From positions 1-34,136 of the forward strand of contig CANHGR010000017.1 of the NCBI GenBank assembly GCA_947460875.1: a DNA stretch of 34,136 nt, written 5' to 3'. Each line of letters begins with the position of its first letter. Positions within the stretch are counted from its first letter, which is position 1. The notes beneath the pieces are model-generated. The model did no database searches. It had not been told where the DNA came from and saw nothing but the letters and a program-made list of their open reading frames with translations. This document shows, piece after piece, positions 8,339-15,990 of the stretch. The stretch is from Sphingobacteriaceae bacterium (GTDB taxonomy: Bacteria > Bacteroidota > Bacteroidia > Sphingobacteriales > Sphingobacteriaceae). Made by a program: the position numbers and the translations under genes.

Positions 8339-8998
8339 ATGACTATTCACAAAGAAGGTTATACTTCAATTGCCTTATGCTTACTATTTGTTTTTGTTGT
8401 AGACGCATTAGTGCATTACTATTTGCCAGATTATGCTATAATTCAATGGATTATATATTTTCTTTCCTTTTTACTATTTGTTATCGTCCTGCAATTTTTT
8501 AGAAGTCCGGCGATTTCGATAAAATTAGATGAAAAACACGTGCTTTGCCCGGCCGATGGAAAAGTTGTTGTCATTGAAGAAGTGGCAGAGACAGAATTCT
8601 TAAAAGACAGACGTATCCAAGTTTCCATTTTTATGTCGCCAATTAATGTACATATTAACAGGAATCCCATTAGTGGTGTGGTAAAATTTTTTAAATACCA
8701 TCCCGGAAAGTACTTATTTGCTTGGGATCCAAAATCCTCTACAGATAATGAACGTACCACCATCGTTGTGGAAAACAAAAAAGGTGTGCCGATTCTATTT
8801 AGGCAAATAGCAGGAGCGCTTGCTCGTCGGATAGTCTGGTATATAAGAGAAGGGGGGGAAGTAAAACAGGGAGACGAGTTCGGCTTTATAAAGTTCGGTT
8901 CAAGAGTTGATGTGTTTCTACCTTTAGGAACAAAGGTAAATGTACAATTGAACGACGTAGTCAAAGGCGGAATTACCGTTCTAGCCGAATTAGGATAA
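8339..8998 (+). CDS. psd: Phosphatidylserine decarboxylase proenzyme (short, PSD-A type)
   Basis: The enzyme makes phosphatidylethanolamine, the main Bacteroidota phospholipid, from phosphatidylserine. It is a pyruvoyl enzyme: the chain self-cleaves between Gly187 and Ser188 in FIKFGSRVDVF, and the serine becomes the pyruvoyl group. Two membrane segments at about 9-28 and 33-53 anchor it in the inner membrane. The conserved core is clear (FMSPINVHINRNPISG, HPGKYLFAWDPKSS). The length of 219 residues matches the short family. A run of seven G at 8852-8858 lies within the gene, encoding Gly-Gly; the frame is intact. cdsA, which acts earlier in the same pathway, is 10 kb away. Confidence 0.95.
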   Translation: MTIHKEGYTSIALCLLFVFVVDALVHYYLPDYAIIQWIIYFLSFLLFVIVLQFFRSPAISIKLDEKHVLCPADGKVVVIEEVAETEFLKDRRIQVSIFMSPINVHINRNPISGVVKFFKYHPGKYLFAWDPKSSTDNERTTIVVENKKGVPILFRQIAGALARRIVWYIREGGEVKQGDEFGFIKFGSRVDVFLPLGTKVNVQLNDVVKGGITVLAELG

Positions 8999-9024
8999 AA
9001 AAAGCCTTCCAGAAGGAAGGCTTT
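8997..9024 (-). terminator. Rho-independent terminator of rplS
   Basis: A perfect 10-bp inverted repeat (AAAGCCTTCC / GGAAGGCTTT, loop AGAA, 9001-9024) starts 5 nt past the rplS stop. On the minus strand it runs into a tract of seven T. On the plus strand the U-tract is short, so it should serve rplS much better than psd. Confidence 0.88.
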
Positions 9025-9028
9025 GGAA

Positions 9029-9376
9029 CTAAATTCTTTTAGTTTTTATACGGGAAGCCTTACCTGTTAATTCACGAAGGTAAAACAACTTAGCGCGACG
9101 AACTTTTCCGAAGCTATTAATTTCTACCTTTTCAATATTTGGTGAGTTAAACGGAAAAATACGTTCGACACCAATCCCATTTGACATTTTACGTACAGTA
9201 AAAGTCTCAGTAGTACCAACTCCATTGCGCTGAATAACTACACCTTGATAGATTTGGATACGTTCTTTCGCGCCTTCACGAATTTTATAGTGTACACTAA
9301 TAGTATCTCCGGCTTTAAACGCAGAAGCAGGCTTCTTTTCGACCGCTTGATCTTCAACAAATTTTACTAAATCCAT
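9029..9376 (-). CDS. rplS: 50S ribosomal protein L19
   Basis: L19 sits at the 30S-50S interface of the ribosome. The 115-residue sequence has the family hallmarks: [53 protein letters not shown], and a C-terminal [15 protein letters not shown] at 9388 is in frame, but the ATG at 9376, giving [10 protein letters not shown], is the usual Bacteroidota start. It is the last gene of the conserved rpsP-rimM-trmD-rplS cluster. It is separated from trmD by 147 nt, which contains a near -7 box (TTTATTTG), and is closed by a strong terminator. Confidence 0.97.
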   Translation of the reverse strand: MDLVKFVEDQAVEKKPASAFKAGDTISVHYKIREGAKERIQIYQGVVIQRNGVGTTETFTVRKMSNGIGVERIFPFNSPNIEKVEINSFGKVRRAKLFYLRELTGKASRIKTKRI

Positions 9377-9523
9377 GATTTTAGGCAAATAAACAGATTT
9401 TTAACTTCTAAAAATCGGATTGCAATATTAGGCAATAATTCTCAATTTAAAAAGTGATTTATGTTTTTTAAACAAAATCAACAAATATCGACTGATCGCA
9501 TAACGCGCTATAATAGTTTTAAA

Positions 9524-10198
9524 CTACTTAAGCAGATCAGGTCTGCGCTTCTTTGTTCGTTCAAAGGCCTGTTCATCTCGCCATTGCTCAATCGCCGAGT
9601 GGCTGCCGCCTAAAAGCACTTCAGGAACTTTATATCCCATCCAATCTGCCGGCCGGGTGTAAACCGGGGCATCCAGAAGATCTCCCTGAAATGAATCAGA
9701 TAATGCCGAGGTTTCGTCGGATAATACTCCTGGAATTAATCGGACCACTGCATCTACCAATACTGCCGCGGGAAGCTCTCCGCCAGAAAGTACATAATCG
9801 CCGATCGAAATCTCGCGGGTGACAAAAATGTCTCGTATCCGTTGATCTATTCCTTTATAATGACCACAGAGGATAATAATATTTTCTTTGCTGGATAAAT
9901 TATTTGCAATTGTTTGAGTGAGCATTTCGCCATCGGGTGTCATAAATATTATTTCATCATATTCACGTTCCGACTTCAATTTATTGATACAAGCCGCAAA
10001 GGGTTCAATACTCATAACCATGCCGCTTCCGCCACCATAGGGATAGTCATCTACGTTTTTATGCTTATTGTCTGCATAATCACGCAGATTATGTACAATA
10101 ATCTTTGTAATCCCCTTTTTTTGAGCTCTTTGTAAGATAGAATGCGCAAAAGGGCTTTCAAGAAGGCCGGGCAAAACGGTAATTAGATCAAATTGCAT
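9524..10198 (-). CDS. trmD: tRNA (guanine37-N1)-methyltransferase
   Basis: TrmD methylates G37 of tRNAs next to the anticodon and prevents +1 frameshifting. The SPOUT trefoil-knot elements are plain: [23 protein letters not shown], and [14 protein letters not shown], where S-adenosylmethionine binds. The C-terminal domain follows ([30 protein letters not shown]). The length of 224 residues is normal. It lies 72 nt downstream of rimM in the classic cluster. An exact -7 box begins only four bases upstream of its ATG, so a separate, almost leaderless transcript is possible. Confidence 0.98.
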   Translation of the reverse strand: MQFDLITVLPGLLESPFAHSILQRAQKKGITKIIVHNLRDYADNKHKNVDDYPYGGGSGMVMSIEPFAACINKLKSEREYDEIIFMTPDGEMLTQTIANNLSSKENIIILCGHYKGIDQRIRDIFVTREISIGDYVLSGGELPAAVLVDAVVRLIPGVLSDETSALSDSFQGDLLDAPVYTRPADWMGYKVPEVLLGGSHSAIEQWRDEQAFERTKKRRPDLLK

Positions 10199-10202
10199 GA
10201 TA

Positions 10203-10210
10203 CAAAGATA
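10203..10210 (-). promoter_or_regulatory. -7 box of trmD
   Basis: TATCTTTG on the minus strand is an exact TAnnTTTG match, four bases before the trmD ATG. No good -33 element is visible. Confidence 0.45.
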
Positions 10211-10270
10211 GAGTCAAGTTATTTGATTAAAGAAATTCAATGATCGCCGCTTATTTTTCGTTTTCTCACC

Positions 10271-10807
10271 TTATTCTGAACCGCTGCCGACATAGATATC
10301 TATCAGTCCATCGGGCAATAATACATTGATAATTCCTTTTTGCTCGTCGATTACTTTAATGATTTCATCGTTCAGTGGGAACATAACTTCATTAAATTTA
10401 TAGGGTACTACCGCGATAAACTGCTGCGGAAACTCCAGTACTTCTATAATTTCTCCTATTTCTCCAAAATACTCATCATGAACGATATATCCTTTCAAGT
10501 CAAGATAAGAGAATTCTCCGACCGTTTTTTCAGGCTTACCGCTTAGCGGGAGATATACTTTTTTTCTAATAATTTTCTCAGCCGCTTCTATCGTTGTGAT
10601 ATCATCAAAATAAAAATTGCCGGTCTGGTTCTCGTGTAGCTTAAAGCTCGATATGAAGAAGGGAACAAGTTTTCCGTTTAGGTCGATAAAGACTGCCTTT
10701 AGATCAAGCGCAGTCGGTTCATCAAATTCAAAGAAAAGCTGAACCTCACCTTTAAGGCCTTTTGTTTTCGTAATGTAGCCGATGTAAAAGCAATCTTCAA
10801 TTTTCAT
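10271..10807 (-). CDS. rimM: 16S rRNA processing protein RimM
   Basis: RimM assists late maturation of the 30S head and binds S19. The 178 residues show the N-terminal RimM domain (YIGYITKTKGLKGEVQLFF) and the C-terminal PRC barrel (FSYLDLKGYIVHDEYFGEIG, VMFPLNDEIIKVID, GLIDIY). The gene lies between rpsP and trmD as in most bacteria. A hairpin terminator and a promoter-like box both lie in the 69 nt between rpsP and rimM. RimM is therefore probably made at a lower level than S16 and is partly under its own control. Confidence 0.96.
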   Translation of the reverse strand: MKIEDCFYIGYITKTKGLKGEVQLFFEFDEPTALDLKAVFIDLNGKLVPFFISSFKLHENQTGNFYFDDITTIEAAEKIIRKKVYLPLSGKPEKTVGEFSYLDLKGYIVHDEYFGEIGEIIEVLEFPQQFIAVVPYKFNEVMFPLNDEIIKVIDEQKGIINVLLPDGLIDIYVGSGSE

Positions 10808-10821
10808 ATGTTGTTCTTAAA

Positions 10822-10858
10822 CAAAAATAGCGAAGACCTGGAAAAGGCTTCGCTATTT
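10822..10858 (-). terminator. rpsP terminator/attenuator overlapping the rimM -7 box
   Basis: An 11-bp perfect inverted repeat (left arm 10825-10835, right arm 10848-10858) is followed on the minus strand by five T. It would end or attenuate rpsP transcripts. The tail TATTTTTG (10829 down to 10822) is also an exact TAnnTTTG match, 14 nt before the rimM ATG. One short segment may thus both end rpsP transcripts and start rimM ones. Confidence 0.72.
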
Positions 10859-10876
10859 ATTAGAATATTATTGACT

Positions 10877-11539
10877 TTATTCCGGTTTATCTTCTGCTGC
10901 CGGAGCTTCTTCAACAGCTGGCGCTTCTTCCAAAACCGGCGCTTCTTCTGCAACTGGTTCTTCCATGGCCGGTGCTTCTGCTGCCACTTCTTCAGATACT
11001 TCAGCTATTGGAGCATCTTCAACAGCCGCTTCAACTTCTTGCTCTTCCGTAGCTACTTCTTCTTCCGGCTCTTCAGCTGGAGGAGTATTTTTAGCAATCA
11101 CAGCCGCCGCTCTTTCTTCTTTCTTTTTAGCTTCTGCAGCAAAAGCAGCTTTACGTAATTCATCTTTAGAGCTATTTAACCCTTCTTTCTTTCCTTCAAT
11201 TCTTGCTTCCTTACCTTTCAGCCATTCAGCAAACTTAACATCTGCTTGTTCTTGGGTTAAAGCACCTTTTTTGATACCACCTTCAAGGTGTTTCTTGTAT
11301 AAAACGCCTTTGTAAGAAAGTATAGCTCTGCAAGTATCGGTAGGTTGTGCACCTTTATTTACCCAGTCTAATGTTTTATCAAAATTGATGTCAACTGTTG
11401 CAGGGTTGGTATTAGGATCATATGAACCTAATCGCTCAATAAACTTGCCGTCTCTAGGTGAACGAGCATCTGCTACTACCACATGATAAAAAGGCTTGCC
11501 CTTTTTACCGAATCTTTGCAATCTGATTTTAGTTGCCAT
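10877..11539 (-). CDS. rpsP: 30S ribosomal protein S16 with long acidic C-terminal extension
   Basis: Residues 1-85 are a standard S16 protein ([34 protein letters not shown]). S16 is normally 80-90 residues long; this one has 220. Residues 86-150 are charged and helical with many Lys and Ala. Residues 151-220 are made almost only of Glu, Ala, Pro and Val, with about 26 acidic residues and a single lysine. Long S16 tails are, from memory, common in Bacteroidota, so this is probably a lineage trait and not an assembly error. The tail should be disordered and its role is unknown. It is the first gene of the cluster, with a promoter box 55 nt upstream. Confidence 0.96.
   Translation of the reverse strand: MATKIRLQRFGKKGKPFYHVVVADARSPRDGKFIERLGSYDPNTNPATVDINFDKTLDWVNKGAQPTDTCRAILSYKGVLYKKHLEGGIKKGALTQEQADVKFAEWLKGKEARIEGKKEGLNSSKDELRKAAFAAEAKKKEERAAAVIAKNTPPAEEPEEEVATEEQEVEAAVEDAPIAEVSEEVAAEAPAMEEPVAEEAPVLEEAPAVEEAPAAEDKPE
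10882..11085 (-). repeat. Imperfect low-complexity repeat encoding the S16 acidic tail
   Basis: The DNA encoding the S16 tail repeats units such as GAAGAAGCGCC and GAAGAAGCTCC (minus strand) with variable spacing. It gives Glu-Glu-Ala-Pro steps. Such tracts can gain or lose units by slippage in multiples of three. The same composition creates long open frames on the other strand that I do not consider genes. Confidence 0.6.
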
Positions 11540-11568
11540 TTCTTTTCTTAATTATGTATTCAACATAT

Positions 11569-11602
11569 CCCCGGAGCTCCTTGCTGCGGGGTTGCAAAGA
11601 TA
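11569..11602 (-). promoter_or_regulatory. rpsP -7 box and GC-rich leader hairpin
   Basis: TATCTTTG (11602 down to 11595) is an exact -7 match, with TTG 24 nt further upstream, a little too far for a standard promoter. The 55-nt leader contains a short GC hairpin (CCCCG 11569-11573 with CGGGG 11587-11591) enclosing the palindrome GGAGCTCC. Ribosomal-protein leaders often bind their own product, but nothing here proves that. Confidence 0.45.
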
Positions 11603-11673
11603 TAAATAAATAATATTTCTTTATAACAATTTGATATTTAAGGTTTCGTATATAAATAGACCCCTTTTACTGG

Positions 11674-11681
11674 TAAATTTG
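11674..11681 (+). promoter_or_regulatory. -7 box before the YbjQ-family gene
   Basis: TAAATTTG matches TAnnTTTG exactly, 47 nt before the ATG at 11729. A second near match (TAACTTTC) follows a few bases later. Confidence 0.35.
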
Positions 11682-11728
11682 TAACTTTCGGTACACCAAT
11701 TAATCTAACACCTACTAAACCCTACACC

Positions 11729-12049
11729 ATGATTATTACAACAACTCCCAACATTGAAGGAAAGAAAGTAACCAAATATCTTGGCCTTGTTTCCGGCGAA
11801 GCTATCATCGGAGCAAATATTGTTAAGGATTTTTTTGCAGGCATCCGCGATATCGTTGGCGGCCGCTCTGGCGCTTACGAAGAAGGTCTACGTGAGGCTA
11901 AAGAAATCGCTTTACGCGAAATGCAGGAACAAGCTCATAGACTCGGCGCTAACGCTATCTTAAGTATAGATCTGGATTATGAAACACTTGGCACCGGCGG
12001 CAGTATGCTGATGGTTACTGCTTGCGGTACTGCCGTAGTGGTTGAGTAA
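11729..12049 (+). CDS. YbjQ family (UPF0145) protein
   Basis: This 106-residue protein matches the YbjQ/UPF0145 family along its whole length: a start close to [11 protein letters not shown], then [40 protein letters not shown], and [15 protein letters not shown]. The family forms pentamers and is sometimes labelled heavy-metal-binding, but its biochemical role is not known. It has no signal peptide or membrane segment. It stands alone, 75 nt before thiL on the same strand and divergent from rpsP. Confidence 0.93.
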   Translation: MIITTTPNIEGKKVTKYLGLVSGEAIIGANIVKDFFAGIRDIVGGRSGAYEEGLREAKEIALREMQEQAHRLGANAILSIDLDYETLGTGGSMLMVTACGTAVVVE

Positions 12050-12124
12050 TCTTTATCAAGGATAAAAAATAAAGCGCTTTTATCTCGCAAATTTTGCAGC
12101 TTTGTAAGCTAATGCACAGAGCAC

Positions 12125-13168
12125 ATGTTCGATAACAGCGAAAGGACGGAATTACAAGAACTTGGAGAATTTGGTCTTATTTCTCACCTGACTAAGCATC
12201 TCAAACTAACAAACCAAAGTAGCTCGAAAGGCGTTGGTGATGATGCTGCTGTTCTAGATTTTTCGAGCAAAAAAACTCTGATATCTACCGACCTACTTTT
12301 AGAAGGAATTCACTTCGACCTGGCTTACACTCCGCTCAAGCATTTAGGTTATAAAGCAATCCAGGTAAATCTTAGCGATATCTATGCAATGAATGGTACC
12401 GCATCGCAGGTTACTGTATCAATCGGTTTATCCAGTAAGTTTCCATTAGAAGCGGTAGAAGAATTGTACTCGGGGATGATTTTGGCATGCGAAAAATATA
12501 ATGTAGACATCGTTGGCGGGGATACTTCTTCTTCCAAGCAGGGATTGGTTATCAGCGTAACCAGTATTGGCTATGCCGATGAAAAAGACATCTGCTATAG
12601 AAGTGGTGCGCAAGAAAACGACTTAATCTGTGTTTCTGGTGATCTTGGCGCAGCATATATTGGCCTGCAGTTGTTAGAGCGCGAAAAGCAGGTCTATTTA
12701 GAAAATCCTGAAATTCAACCTGATCTAGAAGGCAAGGATTATATTGTTGAACGCCAGCTTAAACCGGAAGCAAGAAAAGATGTGATCAAATTATTACACG
12801 AGCTTAAAGTAAAACCTACAGCCATGATCGATATCTCGGATGGCTTAGCTTCTGATATTTTACACATCTGCGCTCAGTCTGAAAAGGGCTGTACCATTTA
12901 CGAAGAAAAAATTCCGATTGATCCAATGACCTATGATACCGCTCGTGAGTTTCATTTAGATCCTACGGTTTGCGCCCTTAGTGGGGGCGAAGACTACGAA
13001 CTTCTGTTTACGGTCAAGCAAGCGGATTACGAAAAGATTAAAAACCATCCGGATATTTCAGTCATCGGGCACATCACTGAGCAATCTTCCGGTAAAAATA
13101 TGGTGTCCAAATCAGGAGTAGTGCACGAACTAAAAGCTCAGGGTTGGAATGCCTTTAAAAAGGATTAA
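12125..13168 (+). CDS. thiL: Thiamine-monophosphate kinase
   Basis: ThiL phosphorylates thiamine monophosphate to the active cofactor thiamine diphosphate, the last step of thiamine synthesis. The 347 residues carry GVGDDAAVLDF, STDLLLEGIHFDL and AIQVNLSDIYAMNG near the N-terminus, where Mg-ATP and substrate bind. VDIVGGDTS, AMIDISDGLASDI and LSGGEDYELLFT come later; these are typical of the PurM/ThiL fold. No other thi gene and no recognisable TPP riboswitch is near. The gene converges on rmuC, with 106 AT-rich bases between them and no clear terminator hairpin. Confidence 0.97.
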   Translation: MFDNSERTELQELGEFGLISHLTKHLKLTNQSSSKGVGDDAAVLDFSSKKTLISTDLLLEGIHFDLAYTPLKHLGYKAIQVNLSDIYAMNGTASQVTVSIGLSSKFPLEAVEELYSGMILACEKYNVDIVGGDTSSSKQGLVISVTSIGYADEKDICYRSGAQENDLICVSGDLGAAYIGLQLLEREKQVYLENPEIQPDLEGKDYIVERQLKPEARKDVIKLLHELKVKPTAMIDISDGLASDILHICAQSEKGCTIYEEKIPIDPMTYDTAREFHLDPTVCALSGGEDYELLFTVKQADYEKIKNHPDISVIGHITEQSSGKNMVSKSGVVHELKAQGWNAFKKD

Positions 13169-13274
13169 TTCTAACAAAAATCCCTGTTTTCTTAGAAAAT
13201 TAAATTTTAGTAAAACGATTGATTAATTTCTGGTTTTTCCCAAAAATTGTGCATAATGCATGTTAATTACGATT

Positions 13275-14618
13275 CTAAGGTTGATTTTCAACCAATTTAC
13301 GGTCCAATTCCTTGCTCGTCCTTGCACCAAGTTTTCTGATGTTTTCCACTCTGCCAATCAAGTTGCCATTTCCGGACGAAAGTTTGCCAAATGCATCATT
13401 ATAGGTTTCTTTGGCCTTATCCAGCCCATCCCCAACACGCTTCAAATCGGCAATAAACCCAACAAACTTATCGTACAATGCGCCAGCTTTCGTTGCAATT
13501 TCAATTGCATTTCTTGTCTGTTGTTCTTGCTTCCAGATTGAAGAAACCGTTCTCAAAGTTGCAAGTAATGTAGAGGGTGTAACTAAGACCACGCGTCTGC
13601 TCCAGGCAAATTCAAAAAGCTCAAGGTCGTTTTGTATCGCGATTGCAAATGAAGACTCTATTGGTACAAATAGTAATACAAAATCAGGGGAATTAACTCC
13701 ATAAAGATCATGGTAATTCTTATTTCCTAGAATGCTTATGTGACTTCTAACAGAACCCAAATGATTTTTTAAATGCTGCTTACGCTCTTCATCGGTTTCG
13801 CAATTAACCATTCTTTCATAGGCAATAAGCGATACTTTTGAATCGATTATCACATGCTTGTTATCCGGAAGGGTGACGATTACATCCGGTTGCAACCGGC
13901 TTCCATCTTCTTGAGTAAAACTGCTCTGCTTAGTATAACTTTCTCCTTCGATCAATCCGGAGGCTTCTAAAATCCGATCCAATATTACTTCGCCCCAATT
14001 ACCTTGTTTCTTGGTGTCCGATTTGAGTGCTTTTGTAAGATTGCTCGCCTCTTCGCTGATTTGCTTATTCAGCTCCATTAACTTTGATATTTCCCCCTTT
14101 AACACATTTCTCTCATCCGACTCTGCTTTGTAAACCTTTTCGACTTTTTCTTCAAAGGATTTAATATTTTCTTTCAGGGGATTCAGCAGAATATCGATGC
14201 TAGTACGATTACTCTCTGTAAACTTCATTGTCTTTTCTTCCAAGATTTTATTCGCGATTAGCTCAAAGTCTTTGCTAAACTTTTCGCGGACTAGTTCCAT
14301 TTCTTGCTTCTGTTCAACAATTTTCTCCTGTTGTGCTTTGTAGTATGATCTTGAACTCTCCAATGCCTGATTCGCCTGTTCTGCTTTCTGCCTTTCTAAT
14401 GTCAACTCCATCAGAACTCTTTGATATTCATTCGCTAATCCATTTTTTCGATCTTCTGAAACCGCTAAAGCAATTTTACATTGCTCATACTCTTGTTGAA
14501 ATTTGCTGAAATCTGACAAAGAAACACCCGCGTCTGCAAATCGACGGAAAAGCAAAAAACCAAAACCGAAAGCTACAACTGCTCCGGCGACTAAATAATA
14601 TACTTCCATTGCTAACAT
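13275..14618 (-). CDS. rmuC: DNA recombination protein RmuC
   Basis: The protein has about 447 residues: an N-terminal membrane anchor (VYYLVAGAVVAFGFGFLLF), a long coiled coil over about residues 30-180, then the nuclease-like RmuC domain. The domain contains KKQGNWGEVILDRILEASGL, LQPDVIVTLPDNKHVIIDSK and the lysine/aspartate residues of a PD-(D/E)xK-like core. RmuC limits inversions at short repeats in E. coli. In-frame starts are TTG 14627, ATG 14618 and ATG 14609. The promoter box at 14629-14636 makes the TTG unlikely; the choice between the two ATGs is open. It is a single gene, divergent from the zinc peptidase gene. Confidence 0.94.
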   Translation of the reverse strand: MLAMEVYYLVAGAVVAFGFGFLLFRRFADAGVSLSDFSKFQQEYEQCKIALAVSEDRKNGLANEYQRVLMELTLERQKAEQANQALESSRSYYKAQQEKIVEQKQEMELVREKFSKDFELIANKILEEKTMKFTESNRTSIDILLNPLKENIKSFEEKVEKVYKAESDERNVLKGEISKLMELNKQISEEASNLTKALKSDTKKQGNWGEVILDRILEASGLIEGESYTKQSSFTQEDGSRLQPDVIVTLPDNKHVIIDSKVSLIAYERMVNCETDEERKQHLKNHLGSVRSHISILGNKNYHDLYGVNSPDFVLLFVPIESSFAIAIQNDLELFEFAWSRRVVLVTPSTLLATLRTVSSIWKQEQQTRNAIEIATKAGALYDKFVGFIADLKRVGDGLDKAKETYNDAFGKLSSGNGNLIGRVENIRKLGARTSKELDRKLVENQP

Positions 14619-14628
14619 TTTTATCAAC

Positions 14629-14636
14629 CAAAACTA
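14629..14636 (-). promoter_or_regulatory. -7 box of rmuC
   Basis: TAGTTTTG on the minus strand is an exact match to TAnnTTTG, 10 nt before the ATG at 14618. Confidence 0.4.
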
Positions 14637-14731
14637 CAAAATTTACTATAAATATTAGTATTTTAACAATTGATTCATGAAGAATTGTCATGTTTTATAT
14701 ATGGCAAAAAACCTTAATTTACATGTTTAAG

Positions 14732-14739
14732 TAATTTTG
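14732..14739 (+). promoter_or_regulatory. -7 box before the zinc peptidase gene
   Basis: TAATTTTG matches TAnnTTTG exactly, 59 nt before the ATG at 14799. No TTG is found at the expected distance upstream. Confidence 0.35.
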
Positions 14740-14798
14740 TTGTTAGTATTTGAGAAGGGAATAGTTTTTGAATAGCTTTAATCAAATTAAAAAATATC

Positions 14799-15488
14799 AT
14801 GGGAATAATCTTATTTATTGTAATCGCGATAGTGAGCTTCGCTGTTCAAGCTCGCTTTAAAAGTAAATTTAAGCGGTACTCAGAAATGCCACTTGCCTCT
14901 GGCTTAAGTGGAAAAGACATCGCTGAGAAAATGTTAAGAGATAATGGAATAAACAATGTAAAAGTACAATCAGCTGAAGGTCAACTATCCGACCACTATA
15001 ACCCGGCAGACTATACGGTCAACTTAAGTCCGGAGGTATATCACGGTCGTAGCGTTGCAGCTGCTGCGGTAGCATCCCACGAATGTGGTCACGCTTTACA
15101 GCATGCACAAGCCTATTCTTGGCTTCGTCTTCGTTCTGCAATGGTGCCGGTAGTTAGTATCGCTTCTAATCTTTTGCAGTGGGTGTTCATGCTGGGAATC
15201 ATTATGGCGGCGTCTTCAATGGGCTATATGCTATTGCTAATCGCCTTTGGGGCAATGATTTTTGTAACCACATTTAGCGTTGTAACCCTACCTGTAGAAT
15301 TTGATGCAAGTAAAAGGGCATTAGCCTGGCTTAACAACAATCCGGGGATCATGGAAACTCAAGAGGAGCACACCCAGGCAAAGGATGCACTATGGTGGGC
15401 TGCGATGACCTATGTAGTTGCTGCGTTAGGTGCAGTTGCACAGCTATTATACTTAGCAATGATGCTTTTTGGTGGCAGAAGAGACTAA
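14799..15488 (+). CDS. Membrane zinc metallopeptidase (YugP-like, Zn_peptidase_2)
   Basis: The 229-residue protein has a transmembrane helix at residues 1-17, an HExxH zinc site as VASHECGHALQHAQ (HECGH at 94-98), and further membrane segments at about 120-170 and 203-222. This is the layout of the YugP/Zn_peptidase_2 family. A third zinc ligand should lie after the membrane hairpin; VTLPVEFDASKRAL supplies a conserved glutamate. Substrates are not known. The gene is monocistronic, ending at a strong bidirectional terminator. Confidence 0.9.
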   Translation: MGIILFIVIAIVSFAVQARFKSKFKRYSEMPLASGLSGKDIAEKMLRDNGINNVKVQSAEGQLSDHYNPADYTVNLSPEVYHGRSVAAAAVASHECGHALQHAQAYSWLRLRSAMVPVVSIASNLLQWVFMLGIIMAASSMGYMLLLIAFGAMIFVTTFSVVTLPVEFDASKRALAWLNNNPGIMETQEEHTQAKDALWWAAMTYVVAALGAVAQLLYLAMMLFGGRRD

Positions 15489-15508
15489 TTATTAAAACAA
15501 ATTATAAC

Positions 15509-15543
15509 AAAAAACCCTCCCGTATTTACTTGGAGGGTTTTTT
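15509..15543. terminator. Bidirectional rho-independent terminator
   Basis: The 10-bp inverted repeat AAAACCCTCC / GGAGGGTTTT (15511-15520 and 15532-15541) has an 11-nt loop and T-tracts on both sides. It lies between the convergent zinc peptidase and apaG genes and should stop transcription from both. Confidence 0.9.
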
Positions 15544-15558
15544 GTTTAGCTTCTTAGA

Positions 15559-15945
15559 CTAATTCAATTTATAGGGTGCAATTAAATAAAACTCCGGAAT
15601 ATTGGCTTCAAATTCTTCGGCATCCACTACGCGGCGCATCTGGTAATTTCCTTTCATGCTGCCCATGGGGGTTTTCAAATTGCATCCAGATACATATTGG
15701 TGTATATTTCCCGGTTCTAATACCGGTTGCAAACCTACAACACCATCGCCTTCAACTTCTCTACGTGTGCCATTTGAGTCAAAAATAAACCAATGCCTAC
15801 GCATTAGCTGAACGCTGTACTCGCTAAGATTCTCGATGGAGATCTTATAAGCGAACATAAAATGTTCATTTCCGGGATTAGAATATTCAGATTGGTAGAT
15901 TGTCTCTACTGATATTTTTACGCCTTCAGTAATTTGGGTTACCAT
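15559..15945 (-). CDS. apaG: ApaG family protein
   Basis: The 128 residues fit the single fibronectin-type/immunoglobulin-like ApaG domain: a VTQITEGVKISVETIYQ start, ENLSEYSVQLMRRHWFIFDS, and the conserved loop PMGSMKGNYQM. ApaG has been linked to Co/Mg homeostasis, but its biochemical role is not settled. In E. coli it is next to ksgA-apaH; here it follows dusB by 45 nt on the same strand and is probably co-transcribed with it. A weak -7-like TATCTTTA lies between the two genes. Confidence 0.94.
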   Translation of the reverse strand: MVTQITEGVKISVETIYQSEYSNPGNEHFMFAYKISIENLSEYSVQLMRRHWFIFDSNGTRREVEGDGVVGLQPVLEPGNIHQYVSGCNLKTPMGSMKGNYQMRRVVDAEEFEANIPEFYLIAPYKLN

Positions 15946-15990
15946 TGCAAAATTTTTTTAAGTTAAAGATAACGATGGGATTTCCAAGTG

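Noticed and set aside
8443-8964. A 173-codon open frame on the minus strand
   Set aside because: It is opposite psd, whose catalytic motifs are intact, and its translation has no recognisable family features.
10808-11315. Two overlapping plus-strand frames rich in Phe/Arg or Ser/Ala
   Set aside because: They arise from the repetitive Glu/Ala/Pro codons of the S16 tail read on the other strand.
12058-12084. Possible terminator hairpin after the YbjQ gene (GATAAAA/TTTTATC around AAAGCGCTTT)
   Set aside because: The stem is AT-rich and short, and no proper T-tract follows it, so I do not call it a terminator.
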